Position numbers and translations under genes: made by a program
Shown here: positions 17,434 to 24,658 of the stretch, one piece after another
Layout: each line of letters opens with the position of its first letter
Position numbering within the stretch: the stretch's first letter is position 1
The notes under the pieces: model-generated
The model's database searches: none
The model's input: only the letters and a program-made list of their open reading frames with translations
What the model was told of the DNA's origin: nothing
Origin: Melioribacteraceae bacterium
Lineage (GTDB): Bacteria; Bacteroidota; Ignavibacteria; Ignavibacteriales; Melioribacteraceae
DNA: 34,874 nt
Assembly (NCBI GenBank): GCA_015486905.1
Contig: WFQV01000011.1
Location: 1-34,874, forward strand
Direction: 5' to 3'

Positions 17434-18060
17434 ATGAAATTAGATGTGTATAAAATAGATGGTAGTAAATCCGGCGAAACGATTGAATTAACGGATGATA
17501 TTTTTGCTATTGAACCGAACGATCACGTAATTTACCTCGATGTTAAAGCCTTTTTGGCTAATAAGCGTCAAGGCACTCACAAAGCTAAGGAAAGAAGCGA
17601 AGTTAGAGGTGGCGGACGTAAACCATGGAGACAGAAAGGGAGAGGAACGGCTCGTGCCGGTACAACCCGCTCACCCCTTTGGGTCGGCGGCGGAACTATT
17701 TTCGGACCACGACCAAGAAGTTACAGACAGAAGGTGAATGCTAAGGTTAAGAAATTGGCAAGGAAATCGGCTCTTTCTTACAAAGCCAAAGCCAACCAAA
17801 TTCTTGTTGTTGAGGATTTTGAATTTGAAGCTCCAAAGACAAAAAATGTAGTTAATTTCTTGAATGCTCTTGAACTTAACGGTAAAAAAGTTCTTCTGCT
17901 TACGGAAAGTAAAAAACAAAATATTTATCTCTCCGGCAGAAATGTTCCGAAATTCAACGTTTTGGAAGCAAACAGTGCGGCTACTTATCACTTGCTGAAT
18001 AATCAAGTGCTAATTTTTCAAAAAAGCGCCGTCGAGAAATTAGTAAGTACATTAAATTAA
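17434..18060 (+). CDS. rplD: 50S ribosomal protein L4
   Basis: The protein has 208 residues from ATG 17434 (MKLDVYKIDGSKSG). A TTG at 17422 would add four residues and cannot be excluded. The long loop GGGRKPWRQKGRGTARAGTT (about 67-86) is the part that lines the peptide exit tunnel; macrolide resistance changes map there in other bacteria, and the motif here is wild type. In gamma-proteobacteria L4 represses the S10 operon, but no such leader is visible here. It starts 12 bases after rplC. Confidence 0.95.
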   Translation: MKLDVYKIDGSKSGETIELTDDIFAIEPNDHVIYLDVKAFLANKRQGTHKAKERSEVRGGGRKPWRQKGRGTARAGTTRSPLWVGGGTIFGPRPRSYRQKVNAKVKKLARKSALSYKAKANQILVVEDFEFEAPKTKNVVNFLNALELNGKKVLLLTESKKQNIYLSGRNVPKFNVLEANSAATYHLLNNQVLIFQKSAVEKLVSTLN

Positions 18061-18071
18061 ATGGATTTGAG

Positions 18072-18365
18072 ATGAGAAGTATTTTAATTAGACCTTTGGT
18101 TACCGAAAAGATGACGGATATTACTGCTGAAGAAAACAAGTACGGCTTTGTCGTTGATATTAATGCAAATAAGATTCAGATAGCCAAAGCCGTTCAAGAA
18201 AAGTTTCAAGTTGACGTTGTCGCTGTTAATACAACTAGACATAAAGGGAAAACAAGAACACAATTTACCAAGAGAGGACGTTTTACAGGTAAAACTCCTC
18301 GGGTGAAAAAAGCAATTGTTACCCTTAAGGAAGGTCAAACTATCGATTTGTTAGGCGAATCATAG
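18072..18365 (+). CDS. rplW: 50S ribosomal protein L23
   Basis: The protein has 97 residues, the usual size. It starts MRSILIRPLVTEKMTDI and contains the conserved internal region KIQIAKAVQEKFQVDVVAVN. L23 sits at the exit of the peptide tunnel, where trigger factor and the signal recognition particle dock, and so links translation to export through the SecY and SecE encoded here. It starts 11 bases after rplD and is followed 23 bases later by rplB. Confidence 0.95.
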   Translation: MRSILIRPLVTEKMTDITAEENKYGFVVDINANKIQIAKAVQEKFQVDVVAVNTTRHKGKTRTQFTKRGRFTGKTPRVKKAIVTLKEGQTIDLLGES

Positions 18366-18388
18366 GAATAAGGAAGACGGAGAATTAA

Positions 18389-19216
18389 ATGGCAATTAGA
18401 AAGTTAAATCCGGTTACGCCCGGTACAAGGTTTATGTCGGTTCCGACTTTTGAGGAGATAACGAAAACCTCTCCCGAAAAGTCATTGACCGTTTCGTTGA
18501 AGAAAAGCGGCGGTAGGAACAATCATGGACGTGTAACTGCACGTCACCGCGGCGGCGGACATAAAAGGAAATATCGTGTTATTGACTTTAAAAGAGATAA
18601 ATTCGGAATTCCGGCTAAAGTTTTTTCCATCGAATACGACCCGAACAGGTCCGCAAGAATTGCATTGCTTCATTACATTGACGGTGAGAAAAGGTACATT
18701 TTGGCTCCCGACGGTTTAAAAGTAGGCGATACGGTTCAATCGGGACCCGATAGCGAAATTAAAGTTGGTAATGCTCTTAAATTAAAAGATATTCCGCTCG
18801 GTAGTTTTGTCCATAATGTTGAACTTAAACCTGGTAAAGGCGGACAGTTAGGACGTTCTGCCGGTTCCTCTTTACAATTAATGGCAAGGGAAGGAAATTA
18901 CGCAACGTTGAAAATGCCCTCCAGCGAGGTTAGAATGGTTCATGTGGAATGTATGGCAACATACGGAACGGTTGGTAATGCAGACCATCTGAACATCAGC
19001 GTTGGTAAAGCAGGCAGAAGCAGATGGCTCGGTAAACGCCCGCATACCCGAGGCGTTGCAATGAACCCCGTTGACCACCCAATGGGCGGCGGCGAAGGGA
19101 AATCTTCCGGCGGCGGTCACCCTGTCTCACCCTGGGGTCAAGCAGCCAAAGGTTTGAAAACCCGCAAAAAGAAAAAAGATTCTAATAAATACATAGTAAG
19201 AAGAAGAAAAAGTTAG
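18389..19216 (+). CDS. rplB: 50S ribosomal protein L2
   Basis: The protein has 275 residues, matching the usual 273-276. It has the basic N-terminal RNA-binding segment (GRNNHGRVTARHRGGGHKRK, about 42-61). The C-terminal motif RGVAMNPVDHPMGGGEG includes the conserved histidine near the peptidyl-transferase centre. L2 is needed for subunit joining and peptide bond formation and is one of the most conserved ribosomal proteins. The C-terminus ends in a basic KKKKDSNKYIVRRRKS tail. It is followed by rpsS after 10 bases. Confidence 0.98.
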   Translation: MAIRKLNPVTPGTRFMSVPTFEEITKTSPEKSLTVSLKKSGGRNNHGRVTARHRGGGHKRKYRVIDFKRDKFGIPAKVFSIEYDPNRSARIALLHYIDGEKRYILAPDGLKVGDTVQSGPDSEIKVGNALKLKDIPLGSFVHNVELKPGKGGQLGRSAGSSLQLMAREGNYATLKMPSSEVRMVHVECMATYGTVGNADHLNISVGKAGRSRWLGKRPHTRGVAMNPVDHPMGGGEGKSSGGGHPVSPWGQAAKGLKTRKKKKDSNKYIVRRRKS

Positions 19217-19226
19217 AGATTGAAAT

Positions 19227-19517
19227 ATGCCAAGGTCAATTAAAAAAGGTCCGTACGTAAATTACAAGCTACTTAAAAGAGTACGCGAGTTAAACGATAA
19301 AAACCAGAAAAAGATTATTAAAACCTGGTCGCGTGCAAGTATGATTGTTCCTGAATTTGTGGGGCACACAATTGCCGTACACAACGGGAACAAAATGATT
19401 CCGGTTTACATCTCGGAAAATATGGTGGGTCACAAATTAGGTGAATTCTCTCCCACTCGTATTTTTAGGGGTCACCCGGGCACTAAAGCCGAAAAAGCAG
19501 CTAGAATGAAGAAATAG
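19227..19517 (+). CDS. rpsS: 30S ribosomal protein S19
   Basis: The protein has 96 residues, beginning MPRSIKKGPYV, with the conserved TWSRASMIVPEFVGHTIAVH and HKLGEFSPTRIFRGH. S19 is in the 30S head beside S13 and touches the A-site finger and bridge B1. It is a few residues longer at the C-terminus than the E. coli protein (92 aa). The order rplB-rpsS-rplV-rpsC is the standard S10 order. Confidence 0.97.
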   Translation: MPRSIKKGPYVNYKLLKRVRELNDKNQKKIIKTWSRASMIVPEFVGHTIAVHNGNKMIPVYISENMVGHKLGEFSPTRIFRGHPGTKAEKAARMKK

Positions 19518-19536
19518 GTATTGAGGAATTTGTTAA

Positions 19537-19881
19537 ATGGAAGCAAAAGCAACACATAAGTATATTGGAACTTCGCCTCGTAAGATGAGACTTGTTATTG
19601 ATTTGATTAGAGGCGAATCGGTTGAGCAAGCAATTGAAATTTTGCATTTTAGCCCCAAGCATGCTGCAAGAGACGCTGAAAAAGTTTTGCGCTCGGCTGT
19701 AGCTAATTTGTTTAACAAGGACGAGGAATCGCATTACGACCCTTCCGACCTTTACGTCAAGGAAGCGTATGTTGATCAGGGTCCTACATTAAAAAGGATT
19801 TTGCCTGCCCCTATGGGTAGGGCTTACAGAGTAAGGAAAAGATCTAATCATTTGACAATTGTAGTAGCTACGAAAAGTTAA
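19537..19881 (+). CDS. rplV: 50S ribosomal protein L22
   Basis: The protein has 114 residues. It starts MEAKATHKYIGTSPRKMRLV and has the long beta-hairpin around VDQGPTLKRILPAPMGRAYRVRK-type residues (about 76-98), which lines the narrow part of the exit tunnel beside L4. The family contacts all six domains of 23S rRNA. The protein is complete, with normal length. It starts 19 bases after rpsS and ends 17 bases before rpsC. Confidence 0.96.
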   Translation: MEAKATHKYIGTSPRKMRLVIDLIRGESVEQAIEILHFSPKHAARDAEKVLRSAVANLFNKDEESHYDPSDLYVKEAYVDQGPTLKRILPAPMGRAYRVRKRSNHLTIVVATKS

Positions 19882-19898
19882 CTTTAGGAGGAATATTT

Positions 19899-20540
19899 TT
19901 GGGTCAGAAAACAAATCCAATAGGTCTTAGAGTCGGAATAATTAGAGGTTGGGAATCTAATTGGTACGAACGCGGAAGTTATGCCAACAAATTGTTGGAA
20001 GACAGAAAGATTAGAATGTACATAAGGAACCGTCTTAAAAAGGCGGGCATTTCAAGAATTGTTGTTAACCGTACCTCTAAGAACGTGATTTTAAATATTT
20101 ACACTTCACGTCCCGGTGTGGTAATTGGTAAAAGCGGTAAAGAAATCAATCAGTTGGAAGAAGAATTGAAGAAAATTACCGGCAAGGAAGTAAAGATTCA
20201 GATTTCGGAGATAAAGCGCCCTGAACTCGATGCTTACCTCGTTGCCGAAAATATTGCACAGCAGTTAACCGGTAGAATTTCTTTCCGTAGAGCAATGAAA
20301 TCCGCCATTACCTCTGCAATGAGAATGGGCGCCGAAGGCATCCGTGTAATGTGTGCAGGTAGATTAGGCGGTGCCGAAATGGCAAGAACGGAGCAGTACA
20401 AGGAAGGAAGAATTCCTCTGCATACTTTAAGAGCTGACATCGATTATGCTGTTGCTACCGCTCAAACAATTTATGGCTCCATTGGTGTTAAAGTTTGGAT
20501 TTGCCGTGGAGAAATTTTAGGTAAAAGAATTTCTGAGTAA
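19899..20540 (+). CDS. rpsC: 30S ribosomal protein S3
   Basis: The protein has 213 residues, starting MGQKTNPIGLRVGIIRGW at a TTG codon with TAGGAGGA just ahead. The KH domain is marked by SRPGVVIGKSGKEI (about 69-82). The C-terminal domain has GRLGGAEMARTE and IPLHTLRADIDYA. S3 lies at the mRNA entry channel and helps unwind mRNA. The C-terminus stops soon after the core (GEILGKRISE), so no long tail is present. Confidence 0.97.
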   Translation: MGQKTNPIGLRVGIIRGWESNWYERGSYANKLLEDRKIRMYIRNRLKKAGISRIVVNRTSKNVILNIYTSRPGVVIGKSGKEINQLEEELKKITGKEVKIQISEIKRPELDAYLVAENIAQQLTGRISFRRAMKSAITSAMRMGAEGIRVMCAGRLGGAEMARTEQYKEGRIPLHTLRADIDYAVATAQTIYGSIGVKVWICRGEILGKRISE

Positions 20541-20561
20541 GAGTTACTGGGAGTAGTCTCT

Positions 20562-20978
20562 ATGTTAATGCCGAAAAGAGTAAAATACAGGAAAATGCAA
20601 CGCGGCCGCCGAAAAGGCAAAGCAAACCGCGGTCACAGAGTTAGTTTTGGAGATTTTGGACTTAAAGCCTTAGAAGCCGGTTGGATTACCAGCCGTCAAA
20701 TAGAAGCCTGTAGGGTGGCTATGACGCGTAAGATGAAAAGGGACGGAAAAGTTTGGATACGTATTTTCCCCGACAAACCCGTTTCAAAGAAACCTTTGGA
20801 AACACGTATGGGTAAAGGTAAAGGCGCACCGGAATTTTGGGTCGCTGTCGTTAAACCCGGCAGAGTTATGTTCGAGGTAGCCGGCGTCTCCGAAGAATTG
20901 GCTCGCGAAGCTTTGAGATTAGCTTCTCATAAACTTCCGATTAAAACTAAAATTGTCGTAAGACCGGATTACGAATAA
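20562..20978 (+). CDS. rplP: 50S ribosomal protein L16
   Basis: The protein has 138 residues, beginning MLMPKRVKYRKMQRGRRKG. The second methionine (20568) would be an alternative, but family members keep the residues before PKR. The conserved segment KPLETRMGKGKGAPEFWVA (about 77-95) and the arginine-rich N-terminus match L16. It sits near the A-site tRNA elbow and organises the 50S subunit late in assembly. Confidence 0.97.
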   Translation: MLMPKRVKYRKMQRGRRKGKANRGHRVSFGDFGLKALEAGWITSRQIEACRVAMTRKMKRDGKVWIRIFPDKPVSKKPLETRMGKGKGAPEFWVAVVKPGRVMFEVAGVSEELAREALRLASHKLPIKTKIVVRPDYE

Positions 20979-20996
20979 AAATAAGGTGATTTCAGA

Positions 20997-21203
20997 ATGA
21001 AGATGTACGAAATTCGTGAAATGAGAAATGAAGAATTGAAGAAAAGAATTGAAGAAGAGGAAATGAATCTTATCGACTTAAGATTCCAGAACTCTTTTAA
21101 AAGTCTTACAAATACATCGAAAATTAAACTCACGCGAAGAGATATTGCAAGAATGAAAACCGAACTTCGCCAAAGAGAAGAACAAGAGAAGAATAATAAT
21201 TAA
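20997..21203 (+). CDS. rpmC: 50S ribosomal protein L29
   Basis: The protein has 68 residues, all-helical, with the pattern MRNEELKKRIEEEEMNLIDL followed by LRFQN and a C-terminal helix KLTRRDIARMKTELRQRE. L29 binds beside L23 at the tunnel exit. The first Met (20997) and a second Met two codons later (21003) are both possible starts. A run of glutamates and ending EEQEKNNN make it slightly longer than E. coli L29 (63 aa). Confidence 0.93.
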   Translation: MKMYEIREMRNEELKKRIEEEEMNLIDLRFQNSFKSLTNTSKIKLTRRDIARMKTELRQREEQEKNNN

Positions 21204-21220
21204 GGAGTTATTCTAAGTTT

Positions 21221-21478
21221 ATGGAAAAACGCGGACATCGTAAAATAAGAATCGGTACTGTTATTGGAAATAAAATGGACAAGAGCATTATCGTTGCCAT
21301 CGAAAGGAAGGTAGCGCATCCGATTTACAAGAAGTATTTTAAGAAAACAACTAAGCTAATGGTTCACGACGAAAAGAACGAATGTAATGTTGGTGATGTG
21401 GTTAAGATTATGGAAACGAGACCGTTAAGCAAGAATAAAAACTGGCGTTTGGTTGAAATAGTTGAAAAAGCTAAGTAA
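21221..21478 (+). CDS. rpsQ: 30S ribosomal protein S17
   Basis: The protein has 85 residues with an OB fold. It shows RGHRKIRIGTVIGNKMDKSI, HPIYKKYFKKTTKLMVHDE and the C-terminal signature GDVVKIMETRPLSKNKNW. S17 is a primary binder of the 5' domain of 16S rRNA. Length and motifs are normal. It starts 17 bases after rpmC. Confidence 0.96.
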   Translation: MEKRGHRKIRIGTVIGNKMDKSIIVAIERKVAHPIYKKYFKKTTKLMVHDEKNECNVGDVVKIMETRPLSKNKNWRLVEIVEKAK

Positions 21479-21505
21479 TTTGAGCGAGAGAAGGAGTAGC
21501 CTAAA

Positions 21506-21874
21506 ATGATACAACAAGAAACAAACTTAGTAGTAGCAGACAATTCCGGCGCAAAAAAGGTTCGCTGTATTAAGGTTTTAGGCGGAAGTAGGAAAAGATA
21601 TGCTACGGTCGGTGACTTGGTTGTTGTTACTGTTAAAGCTGCCATACCCGGCGGTGGAGTTAAAAAAGGTGAGGTTTCTAAAGCTGTAATAGTAAGAACC
21701 AAAAAGGAAGTCCGACGTAAAGACGGCTCTTACATCCGTTTCGATGAAAATGCCGCCGTTCTTTTGAACAATCAGAACGAACCACGCGGTACACGCATCT
21801 TCGGTCCCGTTGCAAGAGAACTGCGGGATAAAAAATTTATGAAAATAATCTCTTTAGCGCCTGAAGTATTATAA
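21506..21874 (+). CDS. rplN: 50S ribosomal protein L14
   Basis: The protein has 122 residues, exactly the family length. It starts MIQQETNLVVADNSGAKKVR and contains the signature GVVKKGEVSKAVIVRTKKEV-like segment and the conserved ending ARELRDKKFMKIISLAPEVL. L14 forms intersubunit bridges with 16S rRNA and binds the silencing factor RsfS. The ribosome site is AAGGAG. It is followed by rplX after 15 bases. Confidence 0.97.
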   Translation: MIQQETNLVVADNSGAKKVRCIKVLGGSRKRYATVGDLVVVTVKAAIPGGGVKKGEVSKAVIVRTKKEVRRKDGSYIRFDENAAVLLNNQNEPRGTRIFGPVARELRDKKFMKIISLAPEVL

Positions 21875-21877
21875 ATT

Positions 21878-21882
21878 AAGGA
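21878..21882 (+). promoter_or_regulatory. Shine-Dalgarno site that sets the rplX start
   Basis: AAGGA lies 7 bases before ATG 21890. The in-frame TTG at 21884 is only 1 base from it, so ATG is chosen for rplX. Confidence 0.65.
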
Positions 21883-21889
21883 TTTGGCA

Positions 21890-22216
21890 ATGAAAGTTAA
21901 AAAGAACGATATGGTTTTGGTAATTGCGGGTAACTACCTCGGTAAAACCGGTAAGGTTTTGAAAGTGTTCCCGGCAAAGAACAAGGTGATTATCGAAGGC
22001 GTTAACGTTAGAAAACGCCACACTAAACCGAATCAACAATACCCTAACGGCGGTATTATTGAAAAAGAACTTCCTATTAACGTCTCTAACGTAATGGTTT
22101 TGGACCCTAAGACAAACGAACCTACCAGAATTGGTAAAAGAATCATTATTGATGACAAAACCGGGAAGAAGAAAAGCGTTAGAATTTCTAAATCAAGCGG
22201 TGAAATGTTGGCTTAA
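21890..22216 (+). CDS. rplX: 50S ribosomal protein L24
   Basis: The protein has 108 residues from ATG 21890 (MKVKKNDMVLVIAGNYLGKT). The KOW motif is at about 5-32, and the segment KVIIEGVNVRKRHTKPNQQ (about 36-54) is typical. L24 is one of two proteins that start 50S assembly, and it ends up near the tunnel exit. The C-terminus carries the conserved lysine/arginine-rich KRIIIDDKTGKKKSVRI pattern. Confidence 0.95.
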   Translation: MKVKKNDMVLVIAGNYLGKTGKVLKVFPAKNKVIIEGVNVRKRHTKPNQQYPNGGIIEKELPINVSNVMVLDPKTNEPTRIGKRIIIDDKTGKKKSVRISKSSGEMLA

Positions 22217-22237
22217 TTTTGAGGATTAGATTTAACT

Positions 22238-22900
22238 ATGGCTAAAAAAACAGAAACAAAAAAGACAGAAACTAAGAAAGCGGAAACTAAAAAAACAGCT
22301 TCGAAGAAAACTGCGAAAAAAGTTTCAAAAACAGTTGAAGATAATTATGCTCCGAGACTTTTAACAAAGTACCGGAAGGATATTGTACCGGCTTTAATGA
22401 AGCAATTTTCGTACAAAAACGTTATGCAAGTTCCGAAAATTCAGAAGATTGTAGTTAATATGGGTGTCGGTGAAGCCGCTCAGGATTCCAAACAGCTCGA
22501 TGAAGCAATTGCCGATATCAGAGCTATTACAGGTCAGCATCCTACCATTCGTACGGCTAAAAAATCGGTTTCGAACTTTAAACTGCGTCAAGGAATGAAA
22601 ATCGGTGCGAAAGTTACGCTCCGTAAAGCAATGATGTACGAATTTTTAGATAGATTAATTACTACCGCTCTTCCGCGTGTGCGAGACTTCCGTGGTATTT
22701 CGGATAAATCTTTCGACGGAAGAGGAAATTACACGCTCGGAATTAAAGAGCAGACCGTTTTCCCTGAAATTAACGTTGATAAGGTTACTAAAGTTCGGGG
22801 AATGGATATTACTTTTGTCACCTCCGCCAAAACCGATGAAGAGGCTTTTGCACTCCTTTCGGCTTTCGGAGTTCCATTTAAAAGAAAAGAAATGCAATAA
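22238..22900 (+). CDS. rplE: 50S ribosomal protein L5 with lysine-rich N-terminal extension
   Basis: The protein has 220 residues, about 40 longer than the usual 179. Residues 40-220 align with normal L5 (YRKDIVPALMKQFSY, VPKIQKIVVNMGVGEAAQD, GMDITFVT). L5 binds 5S rRNA and P-site tRNA and makes a bridge to S13. The first 37 residues are an added basic segment of five-residue repeats of the type KKTET, KKAET, KKTAS. An in-frame start for the short form is absent, and a good ribosome site (GAGGAT) precedes ATG 22238, so the extension looks real. Confidence 0.96.
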   Translation: MAKKTETKKTETKKAETKKTASKKTAKKVSKTVEDNYAPRLLTKYRKDIVPALMKQFSYKNVMQVPKIQKIVVNMGVGEAAQDSKQLDEAIADIRAITGQHPTIRTAKKSVSNFKLRQGMKIGAKVTLRKAMMYEFLDRLITTALPRVRDFRGISDKSFDGRGNYTLGIKEQTVFPEINVDKVTKVRGMDITFVTSAKTDEEAFALLSAFGVPFKRKEMQ

Positions 22901-22913
22901 TATAGGGACAATT

Positions 22914-23183
22914 ATGGCAAGAAAGTGCATGGCAGCCCGCGAGGCTAAAAAACAAAAGTTAGTTGAAAAATATGCTAAGGTTCGTAAAGAACTTAAAGAA
23001 AAAGGTGATTACGAAGGTTTGCAAAAATTGCCGAAAAATTCCGTTCCGGTCAGATTGCACAACCGTTGTTTGGTTACGGGGCGCTCCCGCGGTTACTACA
23101 GAAAATTTGGCGTCTCAAGATTAGTTTTTCGTGAAATGGCTCTCCGCGGTGAAATACCCGGAGTAAAGAAATCAAGTTGGTAA
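22914..23183 (+). CDS. rpsN: 30S ribosomal protein S14, zinc-free form
   Basis: The protein has 89 residues from ATG 22914 (MARKCMAAREAKKQKLVEKY), 13 bases after rplE stops and with AGGG as ribosome site. The frame stays open upstream into rplE, but that part is out of phase with L5 and is discarded. The C-terminal signature GRSRGYYRKFGVSRLVFREM and GEIPGVKKSSW are clear. The CxxC pairs of the zinc type are missing, so this is the zinc-independent form. S14 is in the 30S head. Confidence 0.95.
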   Translation: MARKCMAAREAKKQKLVEKYAKVRKELKEKGDYEGLQKLPKNSVPVRLHNRCLVTGRSRGYYRKFGVSRLVFREMALRGEIPGVKKSSW

Positions 23184-23200
23184 TAAGAGGAGAATGTTAA

Positions 23201-23596
23201 ATGCCAGTTACTGATCCGATTGCAGATTTTTTAACAAGAATTAGAAATGCAGTCAAAGCAAAAAAGAGATGGGTTGAAATCCCAGCCTCTAATATGAAAA
23301 TTCGCATTGCCGAAATAATGAAAGATTACAATTTTATCAGAGATTTTACGGTTATTGAAGATAATAAACAAAACGTGGTTCGTATCTTCCTGAAATATGT
23401 TAACGATACTTCCTCGATTACAGGGCTGAAAAAAATTAGTAAACCCGGTTTGAGAGTGTACACGGATAAGGACCACTTACCGAGAGTATTGAACGGATTG
23501 GGAATTGCAGTTATTTCAACCTCGCAAGGATTGATGAGCGATAAACAAGCTCGGAAAGAAGGGGTTGGCGGCGAAGTTGTTTGTTATATTTGGTAA
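23201..23596 (+). CDS. rpsH: 30S ribosomal protein S8
   Basis: The protein has 131 residues. It begins MPVTDPIADFLTRIRNAV, the usual S8 start, and ends in the conserved signature STSQGLMSDKQARKEGVGGE followed by VVCYIW. S8 binds the central domain of 16S rRNA. In E. coli it also represses the spc operon by binding near rplE; no comparable mRNA structure was identified here. Ribosome site GAGGAGA, 18 bases after rpsN. Confidence 0.97.
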   Translation: MPVTDPIADFLTRIRNAVKAKKRWVEIPASNMKIRIAEIMKDYNFIRDFTVIEDNKQNVVRIFLKYVNDTSSITGLKKISKPGLRVYTDKDHLPRVLNGLGIAVISTSQGLMSDKQARKEGVGGEVVCYIW

Positions 23597-23619
23597 AATT
23601 TAGTTAACGGAGTTTAAAA

Positions 23620-24153
23620 GTGTCGAGAATTGGTAGAAAACCGGTAAATATTAAAGACGTTCAAGTTGAACTGAACGGTAAAGATTTGAAAATAAAAGGT
23701 AAATTGGGTGAACTGCAATTTACTTTGCACCCGAACATTACCGTTGAAATCGATGGCGAAGTATTAAACGTCAAAAGACCAAATGATCAGAAAGAGAACC
23801 GCGCTTTACACGGAATGACGCGCGCCATTATTCAGAATATGGTTACAGGCGTTACGGAAGGATATTCCAAAACACTTGAAATTGTCGGGGTTGGTTACCG
23901 TGCAGAATTAAAAGGGAAAAACCTTTTGCTTTCAATTGGTTATTCGCATCCCATTTATTTCATTCCTCCGGAAGAAATTACTTTGGAAGTCCCTTCGCCT
24001 ACTCAGATAAAAATCAGCGGAATCGATAAAGAATTAGTCGGCTTGGTTGCTGCAAAAATTCGCTCCTTCCGCAAACCCGAACCTTACAAAGGTAAAGGGA
24101 TTAAGTATTCAGATGAAATTATTATTCGAAAAGCCGGCAAGACGGCAGGTTAA
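23620..24153 (+). CDS. rplF: 50S ribosomal protein L6
   Basis: The protein has 177 residues, the standard length. It starts MSRIGRKPVNI at a GTG codon with ACGGAG ahead. Two similar L6 folds are present; the C-terminal one has the signature PEPYKGKGIKYSDEII (about 153-168). L6 sits at the base of the factor-binding site near the sarcin-ricin loop and is needed for EF-G and EF-Tu action. It is followed 27 bases later by rplR. Confidence 0.97.
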   Translation: MSRIGRKPVNIKDVQVELNGKDLKIKGKLGELQFTLHPNITVEIDGEVLNVKRPNDQKENRALHGMTRAIIQNMVTGVTEGYSKTLEIVGVGYRAELKGKNLLLSIGYSHPIYFIPPEEITLEVPSPTQIKISGIDKELVGLVAAKIRSFRKPEPYKGKGIKYSDEIIIRKAGKTAG

Positions 24154-24180
24154 AAATTTTGGCAGGAGATTTAAGATAAA

Positions 24181-24546
24181 ATGCTTTCAAAAAAGTTAAC
24201 GAAAAGAGATAAAAAAAAGATTAGAATTAAGAAAAAATTGCTCGGTACGGCTGACCGTCCGAGGATTGTTGTTTACCGCAGTTTGAAACAAATGTACGCA
24301 CAGTTGGTTGATGATACATCGGGGAAAACAATTTTATCGGCAAGCTCCTTGTCGAAGGAAGTTTCCGACGAAATAAAAAACTCCAAAAATAAACTTGATG
24401 TTTCTTTTGCCGTCGGCGAATTGCTGGCAAAAAAAGCGAAAGAAAAAGGAATTGAAAAAGTTGTTTTCGACCGCAGCGGTTACGCTTACCACGGCAGAAT
24501 TAAAGCCGTGGCCGAAGGCGCCAGAAAAGGCGGATTGATTTTTTAA
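24181..24546 (+). CDS. rplR: 50S ribosomal protein L18
   Basis: The protein has 121 residues. The basic N-terminus (MLSKKLTKRDKKKIRIKKKL) is followed by the core motifs RPRIVVYRSLKQMYAQLVDD and VFDRSGYAYHGRIKAVAEGA, and the usual end ARKGGLIF. L18 and L5 bind 5S rRNA and deliver it to the large subunit. The ribosome site is AGGAGA, about 10 bases before ATG. A tRNA gene begins only 4 bases after its stop codon, which is unusual in this operon. Confidence 0.97.
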   Translation: MLSKKLTKRDKKKIRIKKKLLGTADRPRIVVYRSLKQMYAQLVDDTSGKTILSASSLSKEVSDEIKNSKNKLDVSFAVGELLAKKAKEKGIEKVVFDRSGYAYHGRIKAVAEGARKGGLIF

Positions 24547-24550
24547 ATGA

Positions 24551-24624
24551 TGCCGGGTCGTCTAATGGCAGGACAGCGGCCTTTGGAGCCGTATGTAGAG
24601 GTTCGAATCCTCTCCCGGCAGCCA
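24551..24624 (+). tRNA. tRNA-Gln (anticodon TTG) inside the spc operon
   Basis: The acceptor stem TGCCGGG (24551-24557) pairs with CCCGGCA (24614-24620). Discriminator G24621 is followed by an encoded CCA (24622-24624). The D stem (GTCT/GGAC), anticodon stem (24576-24580 with 24588-24592), loop CTTTGGA with anticodon TTG at 24583-24585, and T arm (AGAGG/CCTCT, loop TTCGAAT) are all intact. U1-A72 and G73 fit glutamine identity. The gene lies between rplR and rpsE on the same strand, 4 bases after the rplR stop, so it must be cut out of the spc transcript unless it has its own promoter; none is visible. Confidence 0.95.
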
Positions 24625-24658
24625 AAGTTGAAGTTATGTTTGATTAAAGGAGATTAAA

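Noticed and set aside
22677..22913. A reading frame continuing upstream of rpsN through rplE
   Set aside because: It overlaps the L5 coding frame out of phase. S14 begins with its normal residues at ATG 22914.
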